In this document: positions 11,216 to 22,311 of the stretch, in pieces
Layout of the letters: each line of letters starts with the position of its first letter
Position numbering within the stretch: the stretch's first letter is position 1
NCBI GenBank assembly: GCA_037355855.1
Contig: CM074760.1
Location: 6,998,501-7,062,500, forward strand
Reading direction: 5' to 3'
Source: Pseudo-nitzschia pungens
Lineage: Eukaryota > Bacillariophyta > Bacillariophyceae > Bacillariales > Bacillariaceae
DNA length: 64,000 nucleotides
Notes under the pieces: generated by a model
Seen by the model: only the letters and a program-made list of their open reading frames with translations
Databases searched by the model: none
Told to the model about the DNA's origin: nothing
Made by a program: the position numbers and the translations under genes

Positions 11216-12616
11216 TCAATCGCTAAATGGAATGCCCGCTGCTGCCAGACGTTCTTCGTACGTCTTTTGCTTCTTGGGCTCTTCACCAAAGGCAGCGTCG
11301 TCGTCACCTTCTTCTCCCTCCTCTTCCTGGGCCACAACGGCCGTCACCTCCGGGATGTAATGCATGAGCATGTTTTCGACTCCCTGCTTGAGGGTGATGC
11401 TGGAACTGGGACACCCGACGCACGACCCCGCCAGTTGCACCGTAACGATCCCGGTTTCTTCCTCGAAATCGCGGTAGTGAATGTCTCCTCCGTCCTCCTG
11501 GACGGCGGGCCGGATGCGATCCTCGATGAGTTCCTTGATCATCGCCACGACCTCGTCGTCGTCTTCCAGAATGGTCGTGTCGGTGATCTGGGGTTTGTCC
11601 AGGAGCACCTTGTTGTCGGGATTTTCGAAGAAATCCATCAGCGCGCTAAAGATTTCCGGCCTCATGAACTGCCACTTGGCCTCGGCTCGCTTTGTGACGG
11701 TGACGAAATCCCTTCCAAAGTAGACCGCCTTGACGCCGTCGATCTTGAACAAGTCCTTGGCCAACGGCGACTTCAGGATTTCTTCGATCGGGTCCGTTTT
11801 GTTCAGAAAATGCCCCGTCCCGTCTTCGTTGTCCAAAACAATCTGTTCGGACGCGACGTTTGGTTTCGGTTCCATTGCGGATTGGTTTGAACAAAGATCG
11901 GGATCGTCCATTCCACGGTTACGAATTAGTTCATTCATTCATGCGATTCATGTTATTCATATTCAGTCGATTTTGTTTTCGAATAGGATAACACCAAGCA
12001 AGAAAAGAGCCGGAATTTCAAAATCAATACGCGATGTGAGAACAGCAGCGTGCCCGAGGCTTCAATCCAAAAAAAAAAACGACACGACGAGCGAACGATA
12101 CATCTTCGAGGTACGGATCGGGAGGATCCAAAACCCGAGATGGGTTGATTGATTCGCCTCGATTCGCTTTGACAACTCCGCACACACACACACACACACA
12201 CACACGCACTCGCTCGCACGCACCGTATTGGACGGAAGAAACTTTATCGATTCGGGATTCGGTGTGTTTTCGGTCTGAACGAAGACGGTTCGGATCTGGC
12301 CCGCCCCGCTGTTTCGGTTTTGGAGCGAATCCTGGTACCGAAAGTGCTCCGACGGCGTGAGTCCGGCTCGTGGCTGAGATTCTCGAAATCGATGCTGTTG
12401 GTGTTGTAGTTGTAGTTGGTGATGGGTTGCCGCAGTTCCTTGTCTCGCGAGGTGACGGAACCCGCGACGAGCAGCGGGGGTCGCGGCTGCTTTCGATCTT
12501 GGTTCAAGACGTGCCCGCGGCAGAGAGCTCGATGGCGTGGTTGTTTCCGAGGCTAGCACAGCGGGATTCCACCGCCGAACGAGAAACTGACGGCAATTGG
12601 TTGTTGAGCGAATCAT
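11216..12616 (-). CDS. NFU1: NFU1 iron-sulfur cluster carrier, mitochondrial
   Basis: Two exons, 12616-12224 and 11842-11216, join across a 381-bp GT-AG intron (donor GTGCGT, acceptor GAACAG) to give 339 residues. Exon 1 supplies an Arg-rich presequence (starts [16 protein letters not shown]) and the first strand of the Nfu N-domain, [18 protein letters not shown]. Exon 2 begins [12 protein letters not shown] and continues with [16 protein letters not shown] and DFVTVTK. The C-terminal NifU domain carries [20 protein letters not shown] and the cluster-binding CVGCPSS motif (CxxC). NFU1 hands 4Fe-4S clusters to mitochondrial enzymes such as lipoyl synthase. An acidic tail ([10 protein letters not shown]) and an extra AAGIPFSD end go beyond the animal protein. 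An upstream in-frame Met at 12700 is possible, but the internal Met gives the more typical presequence. Confidence 0.92.
12181..12205. repeat. CA microsatellite in the NFU1 intron
   Basis: Twelve CA units lie in the NFU1 intron about 20 bp from the donor. On the transcribed sense strand this is a GU run. Confidence 0.95.
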
Positions 12617-13313
12617 GCTGCGATTGATCGGATTGGGATTGATTGCGGGTATGGTCTGGGAATTCTCTTCAGATGGTTGTCGACCGAAGGGCAAAGACAA
12701 CTGCTTTTGATGGAGTGAGTCGGAAACGAACGGGACTGTCGATGAGAAGTCGATTGTGAATTTTGATGGTGTGTTCGGTGTTTTCAGTTTGTGAGCGGAG
12801 TTATGAGAACTATGTTAGTCCTGTGGAAAGCCTTCGCTTCCATTCGAATTCTTCGAAATTCAGTTCGAAGCTATCGACATTTTTTGATTTTGAAAGGATT
12901 CGAAACATGGTGTGATCTCTTCTCTCTCAACAATACTAACCACAACAAATAATGCAACAGTCACCCATTTGATGCATCTCTCTTTCGCACAACGCCATTA
13001 TTGATCGAACAAAGCTGCGCAGATACGTACAACAATAGCATCCTACTAGTATTTCAATCCTGAAAACGAGTTCGTAGTTAAAATGCAAATTTAATTCATC
13101 GTCTGGGTATTCGGGTTGGCGTTTCGGATTCTATTTATTTGTACAGTGTCAAATCCCTCGGATATAGTATTCTATCTGGCTGTTTCAAAGCGTTGTTGTC
13201 TGGAATCTAGTTTGTTCGCGTGCTTGCAGCCAGCTACGTGTAGCAAGTTTTTTCTATTTGTACAGGGGCGGATGGAGGAGAAGGCAGTGGGATTCGTTCG
13301 TTCGTTCGTTCGC
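12617..13313. other. Spacer upstream of NFU1
   Basis: The 700 bp between the NFU1 start and the stop of the leucine-rich-repeat gene should hold the NFU1 promoter and the 3' UTR of the other gene. A short TTCG run lies at 13294-13312, touching the end of the repeat gene. No gene is seen. Confidence 0.4.
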
Positions 13314-14624
13314 TCAAGCCGAGTGCTGGGATGCCACCAGTTCGGGTCGTTGTCGGAGCAAGTGGTACCAAATGTCGGGGTTGGAGTTGCGGTGCGAGTC
13401 GCGGCTCCGTCCCGATCGATGTTGCGCGCCGCTTTTCTTCTCGCCGAGCGCAATGGGCCACAGCTGAAAGGGAAGGTCGAGTTCGACCGACAACCGGCGG
13501 TGGGAACGGTTCAGAGCCAGGTAGTATTCGATGCGGTCCCGGAACCGCTGCTGGTAATGGAACCTGTCGGTCTCGCCCCGTAGGTGGTCGGATATCACCC
13601 ACAGACTCTTCAGCACGACGTTGGTGCGGAGGGACTCGACGACCTCCTCGAGGTGGTTTTCCCATTCCCCGTCGACGATCAATTCGGTGACGGTGTCAAA
13701 GTCCTTGAGTGCCCTTGCCAGGGACACGCATCCGGGCGACCAAACGTCGCAGTCCACCAACCACAAGGATTTGATCCGGGTTGTTCTCCGGGGGTTGGAG
13801 GTGCTAGACAAGAAGCGGGAAAGATGGATTGCCCCGTTGTCTCCAATGGGATTGTGCGAGAGTATCAGTCGCTCCAGCCGTTTGTGGTCCTTCAATCCAT
13901 CCCGCAAGAGTACAGCCAGACCGGATTCATGAATGTCGTTCCGAGATAGGTCCAGCGATTGCAGAGTGTTGGAGAGCGAGGCAATCGCCGCTGCCAGTTC
14001 CGGGGCGTCTTCGGTGCAGATATCACAATCCACCAATCGAAGCGACTTGAGATGGACACATTTGCCAAGGGTGGAAAAGAATCTGCGCCGAAGGATTGGC
14101 GAGTTTGGCAGGGCGATTTGCCCGAATTCGATCGATTCCATGCAGCCTCCTCTCTGTCCCGACTCGGCAATCCCTTCCAGAATCGGAAGGAGAACCTCGC
14201 ACTCGTCGTGCTGCTCGTCCAGAAAGGCCAAGTTCGACAACTTGAGTGACCGAAGGGCAGAAGTGGTGCCGTGATCGCGATTGGCTTTCCCGCGCAGCAC
14301 TTTTCCCAACACCCGAGCGCCTTCCAAATCGAGACGGCATCGTTCGATTGTCAATTCTTCGATTCTAGCTTCGCCGGTGGTTCCGGTTGCGGCATCCGTT
14401 TCGGCATTGAGCAAAAAGTCACAGTTGAGACCACCCTTTCTTGCAGACGAGGGAGAGGAACGTTTGCTGCTGCACTCTCCACTGCATTCATCAGCGTTTT
14501 CGTAGCTGGTAGAAATGTTGCTCAACGTCACCGAGGACAATTCTTGGCGGCTCACAGATTGAAACAATTTCTGTCTGAGCAGCAGCCGGGCCCTTTCGGT
14601 CAATTGCAAGTTTCTTAGTATCAT
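13314..14624 (-). CDS. Leucine-rich-repeat protein, RNI-like
   Basis: From the first genuine ATG at 14624 the frame codes for 436 residues; it stays open upstream to about 14801 without another ATG, so an upstream exon could exist. The middle carries ribonuclease-inhibitor-type repeats: LKSLRLVDCDI, LQSLDLSRNDIHESG, LERLILSHNPIGDNGA, IKSLWLVDCDVWSPGC. The C-terminus has a block seen in many diatom LRR proteins: RDRIEYYLALNR, a PFQLWPIALG segment, then a WYHLLRQRPELV end. Such solenoids bind proteins; no signal peptide, membrane segment or catalytic domain is visible, so the partner is unknown. This family is expanded in diatoms (established knowledge); a specific function is not inferred. Confidence 0.8.
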   Translation of the reverse strand: MILRNLQLTERARLLLRQKLFQSVSRQELSSVTLSNISTSYENADECSGECSSKRSSPSSARKGGLNCDFLLNAETDAATGTTGEARIEELTIERCRLDLEGARVLGKVLRGKANRDHGTTSALRSLKLSNLAFLDEQHDECEVLLPILEGIAESGQRGGCMESIEFGQIALPNSPILRRRFFSTLGKCVHLKSLRLVDCDICTEDAPELAAAIASLSNTLQSLDLSRNDIHESGLAVLLRDGLKDHKRLERLILSHNPIGDNGAIHLSRFLSSTSNPRRTTRIKSLWLVDCDVWSPGCVSLARALKDFDTVTELIVDGEWENHLEEVVESLRTNVVLKSLWVISDHLRGETDRFHYQQRFRDRIEYYLALNRSHRRLSVELDLPFQLWPIALGEKKSGAQHRSGRSRDSHRNSNPDIWYHLLRQRPELVASQHSA

Positions 14625-16067
14625 ACTTCTCGCTGAGTGTTGTTGCGTCGTAATTTCAAAAGCTCTTGCTTTGAAATACGTTTCTGGTTTGTTGTGTGCT
14701 ACGATGTCAGAGAAACCAAAATCAGCAGTGTCAAGGTATCCGATATCTAACTCTCGACCATACCGTACACGAGGAACTTTCGTGTGTGTTCTGCAAAACA
14801 ATCAATCAAGGCATTTTGCTGTCTGTCACCGTCTTCGTAAAATCTTACTCGTTAGGCACCTGCTGTCGTCAAACGATGATCTGATTACGAAGTCGTAAAC
14901 CAGCCACTACTTAGACTAACGGCTCTCTACACTCGATGAAGAACTTCAACTCTTTCCCGGGAACAAAGAGGCGATGTGTCCCTCTCGAGAGACACCAAAA
15001 ATGCCAATGTTTGTAATCGTACTTTAGTTGTGATTGGATACCCTGTCATGACGATCCATAGACGTGGCACAAATCTGTCAAATAATTGACGTGCATCACG
15101 ACGTCGTACATCTGTCAGAACTCCTACCGTAACATTTCGAATGAGAACGAAAAATGAGGTATGTTCGACGGTAGTCATTTTCTAATGTCGACGCGCGCGC
15201 TGGCCGAATTTCAAATTAGTGATATATGCATGCTATAAATAAATAAAATGAGGAACGATAAGTACAGTGTACGTGTAAGTTAATACTTCGTACTGTATAA
15301 GAATCTTTAATGCCCTATTTGGCATACCAGTACGTACCGTCTGAGTGTGTGACGTCGTTCGATTTACGAGTAAGGTTATTCAAAAAAAAGAAGACGTTGA
15401 AAAAATTCTTGCTATGACGTTTAAACCCCATTGACCAGAATTCACTTTCGTCTCAGACGCTTAAAAACTACTTCTTCTTGTAAATACTGCAAGTACGTAC
15501 CACGTAATACAGTAATAATGAGTCGAGTCTCTCAATTGAAATAAAAAATCATCATCATCATCATCATCATCATCGTATCGCTCGAGAGTCTCGGTGGTCA
15601 CAAAATGGATTTGCTGCTCATCGCTTTTATCTACGGAGATAACAGTACAAACTTCCTTTACTACGGTACAAGGATCTTGCTATTGTAAAATTATTGTTTA
15701 CAAGATGACTTTGTACCAATCACCTGTCCCCATTCTCTGTAGAAAACAAGTCATGGACAATTACATGGATGATGAACTTGGGACAGCTTGAGATAGGGAT
15801 TGTTTTGTAGCAGACATAAGGTTACCAACATATTCTTCGTATCAGTTTTTTTAGATATTATTATTCTATTTTCGAATGAATACCGCACGGTACGAGTAAA
15901 GTAGTAATACTAGACTGTGGTCAACGCAATAATATGATTTTGGTTGAAAACAGATAATTAAAGTACGGTATGAAAGATAAAGTGTGACCATTGGATACAA
16001 TTGAGTGCAAAACTGCTGCCACCAATCAAAATGATCATGTTGACTAGAAACGGAACATTCTATGGGA
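14625..16067. other. Intergenic spacer
   Basis: About 1.4 kb of AT-rich sequence with no supported gene. It holds an ATC microsatellite, a TACTTCGTA motif at 15284-15292 and a TAAGGTTAC motif at 15817-15825. An ORF on the minus strand at 14927-15178 is short and unrecognised. Confidence 0.4.
15548..15574. repeat. ATC trinucleotide microsatellite
   Basis: Nine uninterrupted ATC units in non-coding sequence. Confidence 0.95.
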
Positions 16068-17381
16068 TCAATTCTTGACCCAAGAACGGGAGTGCACAAT
16101 TTTTTTCTGACCTTTCTTGTAGGCCTCCACAGTAGGGCTTTGGAGCGAGAAAAAGAAGGAGGGGATGAGCTCCGGTTTGCCCTCTCCTTGCAAAGCGCTA
16201 TGCAACACTTCCATAATTGTCATTGCTGTGGTTGGCGTAGTTCCAATCAGGGTGTTGTGGACAAGTGCCTGGCGGACTAAGCAATCGATATCGGCTTGGT
16301 GAGGGTGGGATGTCATTGGATCCTGGAAAAATAGAACTCCCCCCAAATATCCTTGTGCCATCAAAGCAACTAACTCGGCATCTCCTCCGAGCGGTCCAGA
16401 CTTGCACGATGGACCGAAAACGATTCCCGGTTCATCCGCAAAAACTTCGGCAAGCATCTTCATGGTGCTTTGAGTGCCAGTGAGACGAAACTTCTTCAGA
16501 ATGTGTTTGTAATGAAGAACAAATTCTTTCATTGTGGACTTCATTTCATTGTGCGAAACTAAGGCGAGGCAACGCATATCGTTGGGACCAAACGCAGCTC
16601 GAAAGTCGTTGTTCTTGCTTGCACTGGTGTCGTCCGATTCACCATTGCGATAATCATGACTCTCATTTTCAATTAGATCAGCAAGCTCAGTACGTCCCTT
16701 GTTGAAATCATCCTGGATGCAAATACTGTTACGGTGCGCTTTGAGTCTCGAAGCAACGTCATTATAGAACTCTGGAGTTCCCACGGTTGCGCCACTTCTG
16801 GTTGTGAGAGTATCACTTGCTCGGCTGATTTCCATGAGATGCTCTGAAGAAGTCAGCTCGTCTTCGACATCATTATGATCTTCCTTATCTTCTTCATGCT
16901 GAGTTCCTGGTGTTATTTCGGATAGCCTACGTCTTTCCACTGCTTCACGTCTTGGTACGGTGATGTTCAACGGCACATTGCCCTTCTTGTATTCAATTTC
17001 TTCATCGAGACCTTTCAACTCAGCAAGAAGTTCTTCGATCTGGCTAATCCTTCTCTCTGTGCTCTGCTTGCTTCTACATTTCTTCCTGTCCTTCGACAGC
17101 GATTTCTCGCTCGTGCCCTTGCTCTTGCTCTTACTTTTCTTTTTCCTTTTACCATTGTCACTCCCTTTCTTTTCCTTCTCTTGTGAATCGCTTTTTTTCT
17201 TGCGAACTTTCTTCGATGACTTAGATGAAGCAGTTGGTATAGTTGTAGATCTTGTTTCTTCGGTCTTGATCGATTCGATGGCATCGCTTACTCCCTTGGT
17301 GACCATTTCTCTCATCACTTTAACTACCATAGCCTCGATGAGATGATTTTGTTCAATTAAATTGCGTTGCGTTGCAGCCAT
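16068..17381 (-). CDS. Methylglyoxal synthase-like domain with long disordered N-terminus
   Basis: The ATG at 17381, in ACCATGG context, gives 437 residues; ATGs at 17387 and 17486 are alternatives. Residues about 40-120 are Lys/Ser-rich with an interrupted coiled coil (ISQIEELLAELKGLDEEIEY) and a Ser/Asp-rich stretch after it. From residue 270 the sequence matches bacterial methylglyoxal synthase, which makes methylglyoxal and phosphate from dihydroxyacetone phosphate: LALVSHNEMK (phosphate site), TGTQS, SGPLGGD with the catalytic Asp at 334, FFQDPMTSHPHQAD with His361 and Asp364, then LVRQALVHN and a TTA helix. The usual Asp after the first His is Asn278, so activity could be altered. There is no clear organelle signal. 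Carbamoyl-phosphate synthase and PurH share the fold but lack SGPxGGD plus PHxxD. Neighbours give no pathway hint. Confidence 0.8.
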   Translation of the reverse strand: MAATQRNLIEQNHLIEAMVVKVMREMVTKGVSDAIESIKTEETRSTTIPTASSKSSKKVRKKKSDSQEKEKKGSDNGKRKKKSKSKSKGTSEKSLSKDRKKCRSKQSTERRISQIEELLAELKGLDEEIEYKKGNVPLNITVPRREAVERRRLSEITPGTQHEEDKEDHNDVEDELTSSEHLMEISRASDTLTTRSGATVGTPEFYNDVASRLKAHRNSICIQDDFNKGRTELADLIENESHDYRNGESDDTSASKNNDFRAAFGPNDMRCLALVSHNEMKSTMKEFVLHYKHILKKFRLTGTQSTMKMLAEVFADEPGIVFGPSCKSGPLGGDAELVALMAQGYLGGVLFFQDPMTSHPHQADIDCLVRQALVHNTLIGTTPTTAMTIMEVLHSALQGEGKPELIPSFFFSLQSPTVEAYKKGQKKIVHSRSWVKN

Positions 17382-19922
17382 GGTCATTGTTTTGTTTGCT
17401 TCAGTATCGATGTTTAAAACTTTTGTTTTCCGTTTTGGAAATAATAGTAAATTTTGTGAGATCCTGATAATACGAAAAGGAATCATCCACCAACCCAAAA
17501 AGAAAACGTGATGCAATGTGCTATTGGCTTCCAATGAAAAGATATTGACAGAAACACTCCTTCGTTACAGTGAAGTTTGGTCCCACCTTTCGAGAACCAA
17601 AAATCAGCTTAATCAGAGTTGAAGTGAAGCAATTGTGCTAGGTTTTATCTTTCACTGGGAAACGCATGTACCGACGACAACAAAAAAAAAGAGGAGGTAT
17701 AAACCTGATGGTATCCCATTCAACATTCATGTTTTTGTACGCGTCAACAATAAAAAAGAACGGGGAGGCGATAGTGGAACCATTTTTGTGAGTGCCTTGA
17801 CAATAGCAAACTAAAAGGAGGAGGTGTAAACGTGCTTGTATCCCATTCATAAACCACCATGTATGCGTGAACTATTACACTTTCTCAATTGTACACCTTG
17901 TCGATTACATTAAATAGTAATGTTCTATCCCCAAGCTCGAAATTGTTGATTTTTTTGTTGTTGATTTCCTACGAATTCTTGTCTTCTAGAGATGTAGATT
18001 AGGCATTGATACTTCGGTAGTACTACTGATTTACTATTGAAAAGAATGGATCTCGCAAAATTGAGTACGAGTGCATGTACGTAATGCTGTTTTCTTTTTC
18101 GCCGAAGATTCATACCCATCGTCCTTCCACGGAACAAGTCTGCGGTGTCGACAAGTAACAAGTTTAATTGCGCCATTGTGTACTGCTATTCATACTATTA
18201 ATTCGAATTATTGTTCAATGAGAAAGAGTAATAAGTAAGGAGTTGACGTGCGTCTTTCCCTCTCTTCTTACACGGGTTTTAGAGCAAAACATCATGCAAC
18301 AATGAGATGATATGCGTCACAAAATCATAGTTTATAAGTAGTACAAAGTATTCTATCTTGTACAAGTGTGTATTGAGATTTTCTTCAGTATCGTATTATG
18401 AGTCCACAATACGAAGTAAGGTTTAAGGTTACGAAGTATTTAATTAATCTGCTGTCCACCGGTTATGTCGATTTTTCTGCGGAGACATTGGACATGCTAG
18501 TCGTAAGGCTTTTGCGACGTAATTACTGTAACGAAAAGTGAAATACAGGAAGGCCTTACCGTAACCTTACTTGTAGTAAAAAACTGCCCAACATTGAACA
18601 TTCCTTCTGAAAAATACTACGAAGTACGTAGTAGTTAATTACTGCGTACTCGTACTTAAAAACGTTCCCTATATGTATGTACGTTCTTAATGCTTCGTAC
18701 GCACTTTGCAGTACTAGTACTGTGATACCACTTTAGTGACCATTCTCCAACGAATTACTTCGTATCGGTACATCTTTAAAATCGCAACCAACACCAACAC
18801 CATCAATCGATTTTGCGACATCTCAAAAATCATCGCCCTTATAGACTATTAAAAGAAGTACTATGGACGAAGAAATGCCTACCATACCGCATTCATTCAA
18901 AGCAGTCGGAACTACAGGCATTGCACTATTTATCTCTGTCGAGGAACGGTTTTGACGCATAGTAGCACAATCCGAAATACCAGTTTCACCCACTGATCTC
19001 TTCAAGGAGCATAATATTTAAAAAACATTATTATGCAGTAATTTTAGTATGGTTTGGTGCATCGTGAATGTACATAGTGCTATGTTCTCGGAGTAGAAGA
19101 AATGATACGTGTACAAACTCGCTTTAGCTTGATTTTTTGTTTGTGATATGGTCCCGGCGAATGCTCTCTCTGTTTCTATGTTCGTTGAGTAGCAGAAGTT
19201 AGGATCAGCAACGTTGGGAGTACTATGGTAAAATATTGTACAACATAATGATACTGATATTTGTTGAGCCTAGGGTCGGGCAAATTTTTCTGTTCTCAAG
19301 TTATCTACGGGAACACATGTTGTGTGAAATATTTCCATGTCACGGACTTTGGTTCGACATATTCTAGTCCTGTTACAGCAACTCCTCTCCTCCACATCCG
19401 AATCCAGCAAGTTTTCCCATGCGCAAGATGTTCCAAGCAAAAAGCAAACCATCCTGACTTTTCTACTGATTGACTGATGTGCCTTTTTGAATGGGAAGTG
19501 ATCCAAATTTGTATGGTGTTTGGAAGATTTCAAAGAGACCACAGGTGAATTTCAGTTGATGATTCCATTTCAACTTCTTGTTTCATTGTTTCTGACACTA
19601 CAAATGCCGATGACACCTGGCCAATCGTCCCTGAAATCCAATTGTTATATCGATATCATGGCATGAGACATAATAATGATCTCCAATAAAGATGTGCTGC
19701 ACGCCAAGTCAGTCCGATTGATCGATAGGGTCGGAAAAGGCGGCGGAATGTTGCATTCTGTTCACATCGTTATCTTTCAACTCTGAAAGCTGTTCCGTTC
19801 CAGACGATGCTCTGTTCCGGTGTCGGGGGCTCGTTTTCGACGATCCGCATTGCTCGCGGCATTGCCAATCGCCCCAAGCAAGACAGTATCGCCGGGGAGA
19901 TGGATCGTCTTCTCTATCGAAA
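17382..19922. other. Long intergenic region
   Basis: About 2.5 kb with no supported gene. It is dense in the two dispersed motifs: TACGAAGTA or its complement at 18410-18418, 18430-18438, 18618-18626 and 18756-18764, and TAAGGTTAC or its complement at 18424-18432 and 18561-18569. Two related segments, each with a GGAGG-type cluster and a GTATCCCATTCA phrase, occur near 17693-17732 and 17816-17851. Confidence 0.5.
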
Positions 19923-21740
19923 TCAAAGACGCTCGCCAAATCCAAGGTCGTTTGTATTTGTATCACGGCGCATTGCATTCTTGACCTGGCGGTTCTCGAT
20001 TCCAAAGAACGTTTTCCAGGTGGACGGCACGGGAGCCCGGAATTCAAACGTCTCGAGGCTCCCCAGTCGCAGCTGTTCACGATCGAAGACGACCCCGTAC
20101 GCATGCAGGGCCACCGACCGATCCGGGAGGGGACCCTTGTCGTCGTAGGCAGGGCCACGGTCACGGTCACGGTCACCGTCACGATCATCTTCCGATTCTC
20201 CATCGTGGATCCCGGCGCGATCGCCGGGACGCGAGTGGCCCCGGCCCCGACCCGTCGTTCGCTCTGGAGTCGTCCAGTAGCGAAGATCTCCGACTATGGG
20301 ACAATTCCCTACCTGCGCCAGCAGGGCTCGGACCATGTGCCTGGCACCTTCCGACGTGCGCACCAGCAGAAGGGTGCACGCAGGGTCGATGGTCGGGACA
20401 TCGACCGTCTTCCAGTCGACGCTTACCGGCCGCATCATGGCGTTGTCCACCTCGTGATCGTATTCGTAGAACGAATCGCTGCCGGCACCGTCACGATCGC
20501 CGTCAGGATCACCGTCGCCGTCGCCGTCACAGTCGTTGTCGTCGCCGCCGTCCCGTGGCTCGGCGAGTCTCGCATCGGCACCGACGGTGGTCTTGCGCCA
20601 GCGCCGGACGATCCGTACCGATTTTCCCTTGTTCCGTCGATCGTTGTAGTACTTTTGTTGCTGCCATCGATGATGGTTGTTTCTGCCGTACAGCTCCGAC
20701 GGGGAGGAGGAAGCCGATTGCCTGAGCATCAGCCCGTCCAATCGATTCCACCCCGAAAGCACAGCCCCGTCGGCAGCGGGAGAGGAACTCCCGGATTTCG
20801 TTGCGTCCCCGTTTGCGCTGTCACCGCTGCTTTTGCTTTCGGTCGGCACCGGTACCGATGCTTCTTCCATGGCAGCGAGTCGCGAGGTCGGGACGACGCA
20901 CAAGTACTCTTTTGCGACACCCCGAGGCACCGCGACGGAGCCGTTTGCGCTTGCCGTTCCCTTTTGCTTTTTGTTCCGCTTCCTGGGTTTCTTCCCCTTC
21001 CACACCGCCGTGATTCTCGATGCGGCCTTGCTCGTTTTTCCAAAGAGCAATACACCCGTGCAGGGCTGATCGATCCGATGGAGCGGAAGCAGGAAATCTC
21101 GTTGGCTCCCGCCCCCCAGGCCCCTGCTCCGCAGGTGGGTGAGCAAACACTTGCGGTGGATGCGGTTCTCGGCAGCGGTCCGGGCACCGGGGGGGACGGC
21201 GCGGTCATTGTCGCTGTCGTGGTCGCTGCCGATGTTGCCACCATCGTCTCTGCGGTGGGAATCTTGGTTGTGCCGCCGCCCCCGTTTCTTTGGAATGTTG
21301 GGCACGGAGTGCCATCCCGCGGGTTTGTTGACGGCCAGGAGATGATTGTCGGAGTACACCACGGTCGGAACGGGCAGCGAATTGCGCGGTGATTGCGATG
21401 CTGGATGGGACGGCGATGAAACGAGGGCGGTGTTTCCAAACAATCGTCGCTGTTGTTGTTGTTGTTGTTGTTGTTGTTGGAAGGATGAGAAATCGTTTTG
21501 AAACAGCAAGGGGAGTGCATGAAATGTGGTGTTGAATCTTCGCCTTGCTGTGTAATCGCGTCCACTCCTTGTGTTGCCATCGTTCGGGTCCAATCTAGCG
21601 AACAATGAAAAGGAAGACAAAAGACATCGATAGCAGCGGAAATGCCTCGGATGCAGCTGATGCAGCGAGTGCTTTAGTTGCATGGATCGTCGCATCGTCG
21701 CCATTGTCATCATTGTTCTGGTTACGGTTGTGGTATTCAT
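19923..21740 (-). CDS. RluA-type RNA pseudouridine synthase, probably mitochondrial
   Basis: A single exon of 605 residues starting at ATG 21740. The N-terminus is basic with few acids (MRRSMQLKHSLHQLHPRHFRC), like a mitochondrial presequence, followed by a run of about eleven Gln. The catalytic domain starts at TVVYSDNHLLAVNKPAGWHSV, reaches the catalytic Asp in LLPLHRIDQPCTGVLLF, and ends with RTSEGARHMVRALLAQVGNCPIVGD split below into HMVRALLAQVG and PIVGDLRY, plus VALHAYGVVF. It isomerises uridine to pseudouridine in RNA; the target cannot be read from the sequence. Two low-complexity insertions lengthen it: a Lys/Arg-rich loop and a GDGDGDPDGD acidic repeat. The usual TGR of motif III is replaced by SEGAR. 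Confidence 0.85.
   Translation of the reverse strand: MNTTTVTRTMMTMATMRRSMQLKHSLHQLHPRHFRCYRCLLSSFSLFARLDPNDGNTRSGRDYTARRRFNTTFHALPLLFQNDFSSFQQQQQQQQQQRRLFGNTALVSSPSHPASQSPRNSLPVPTVVYSDNHLLAVNKPAGWHSVPNIPKKRGRRHNQDSHRRDDGGNIGSDHDSDNDRAVPPGARTAAENRIHRKCLLTHLRSRGLGGGSQRDFLLPLHRIDQPCTGVLLFGKTSKAASRITAVWKGKKPRKRNKKQKGTASANGSVAVPRGVAKEYLCVVPTSRLAAMEEASVPVPTESKSSGDSANGDATKSGSSSPAADGAVLSGWNRLDGLMLRQSASSSPSELYGRNNHHRWQQQKYYNDRRNKGKSVRIVRRWRKTTVGADARLAEPRDGGDDNDCDGDGDGDPDGDRDGAGSDSFYEYDHEVDNAMMRPVSVDWKTVDVPTIDPACTLLLVRTSEGARHMVRALLAQVGNCPIVGDLRYWTTPERTTGRGRGHSRPGDRAGIHDGESEDDRDGDRDRDRGPAYDDKGPLPDRSVALHAYGVVFDREQLRLGSLETFEFRAPVPSTWKTFFGIENRQVKNAMRRDTNTNDLGFGERL
21448..21480. repeat. CAA/GTT repeat encoding polyglutamine
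   Basis: A run of GTT units on the plus strand encodes the glutamine tract of the pseudouridine synthase on the minus strand, so its length can vary without breaking the frame. Confidence 0.9.
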
Positions 21741-22311
21741 TGCATCTTCGTTCCCGGCGATGACAAACGGTATGTTTTCGCCCCCGCGCTTCCTTCGAAG
21801 AAACTTCTACTGTGTATGGTGTGGTGAGCGATCGCTTCCGCTCTCCAGAGTTGCTTCGTGCACGATGTTCCATACATGGAATGCTTTTGTTTGGAAACAG
21901 ATTGCGATAGGTGCAGAATTTCGATCATGAAATCCAATTTTGAATCATTGATCGGTTCACTGTCTCTCTAATTGGTCGTGTCGACGGATGGACAGAGGAA
22001 CCTAATGGAATGATTTTTAAAATGATCGATTTAGTCAGACAACTTCGGGACTCGAGCAAACACTAATTACTTCATACAAGTAAGGTTAAGGTTACCGAAT
22101 TTAGGGGATTGTTTATGTTGGGGAGCTCAACCATCATTATTATTTATATTTACAACCACAACGCTGTCGGAGAGACAACAACGAGGACATCAAAATAATC
22201 AACACTCGCCATCGACGAAGCATAGGAACCGTTGCTGCACAGCTAGTAGTAGTAGTTGCGCACACTCGAACCGGTACAGCAATCCCAACAAACCGTGCCG
22301 AGCCCCTCACC
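21741..22311. other. Divergent promoter region
   Basis: About 570 bp between the starts of the pseudouridine synthase (-) and SF3A1 (+). It holds a TAAGGTTAC motif at 22087-22095 and no supported gene. Confidence 0.4.

Noticed and set aside
20103..21392. 429-codon plus-strand ORF
   Set aside because: Antisense shadow of the RluA-type gene with Val/Thr repeat content.
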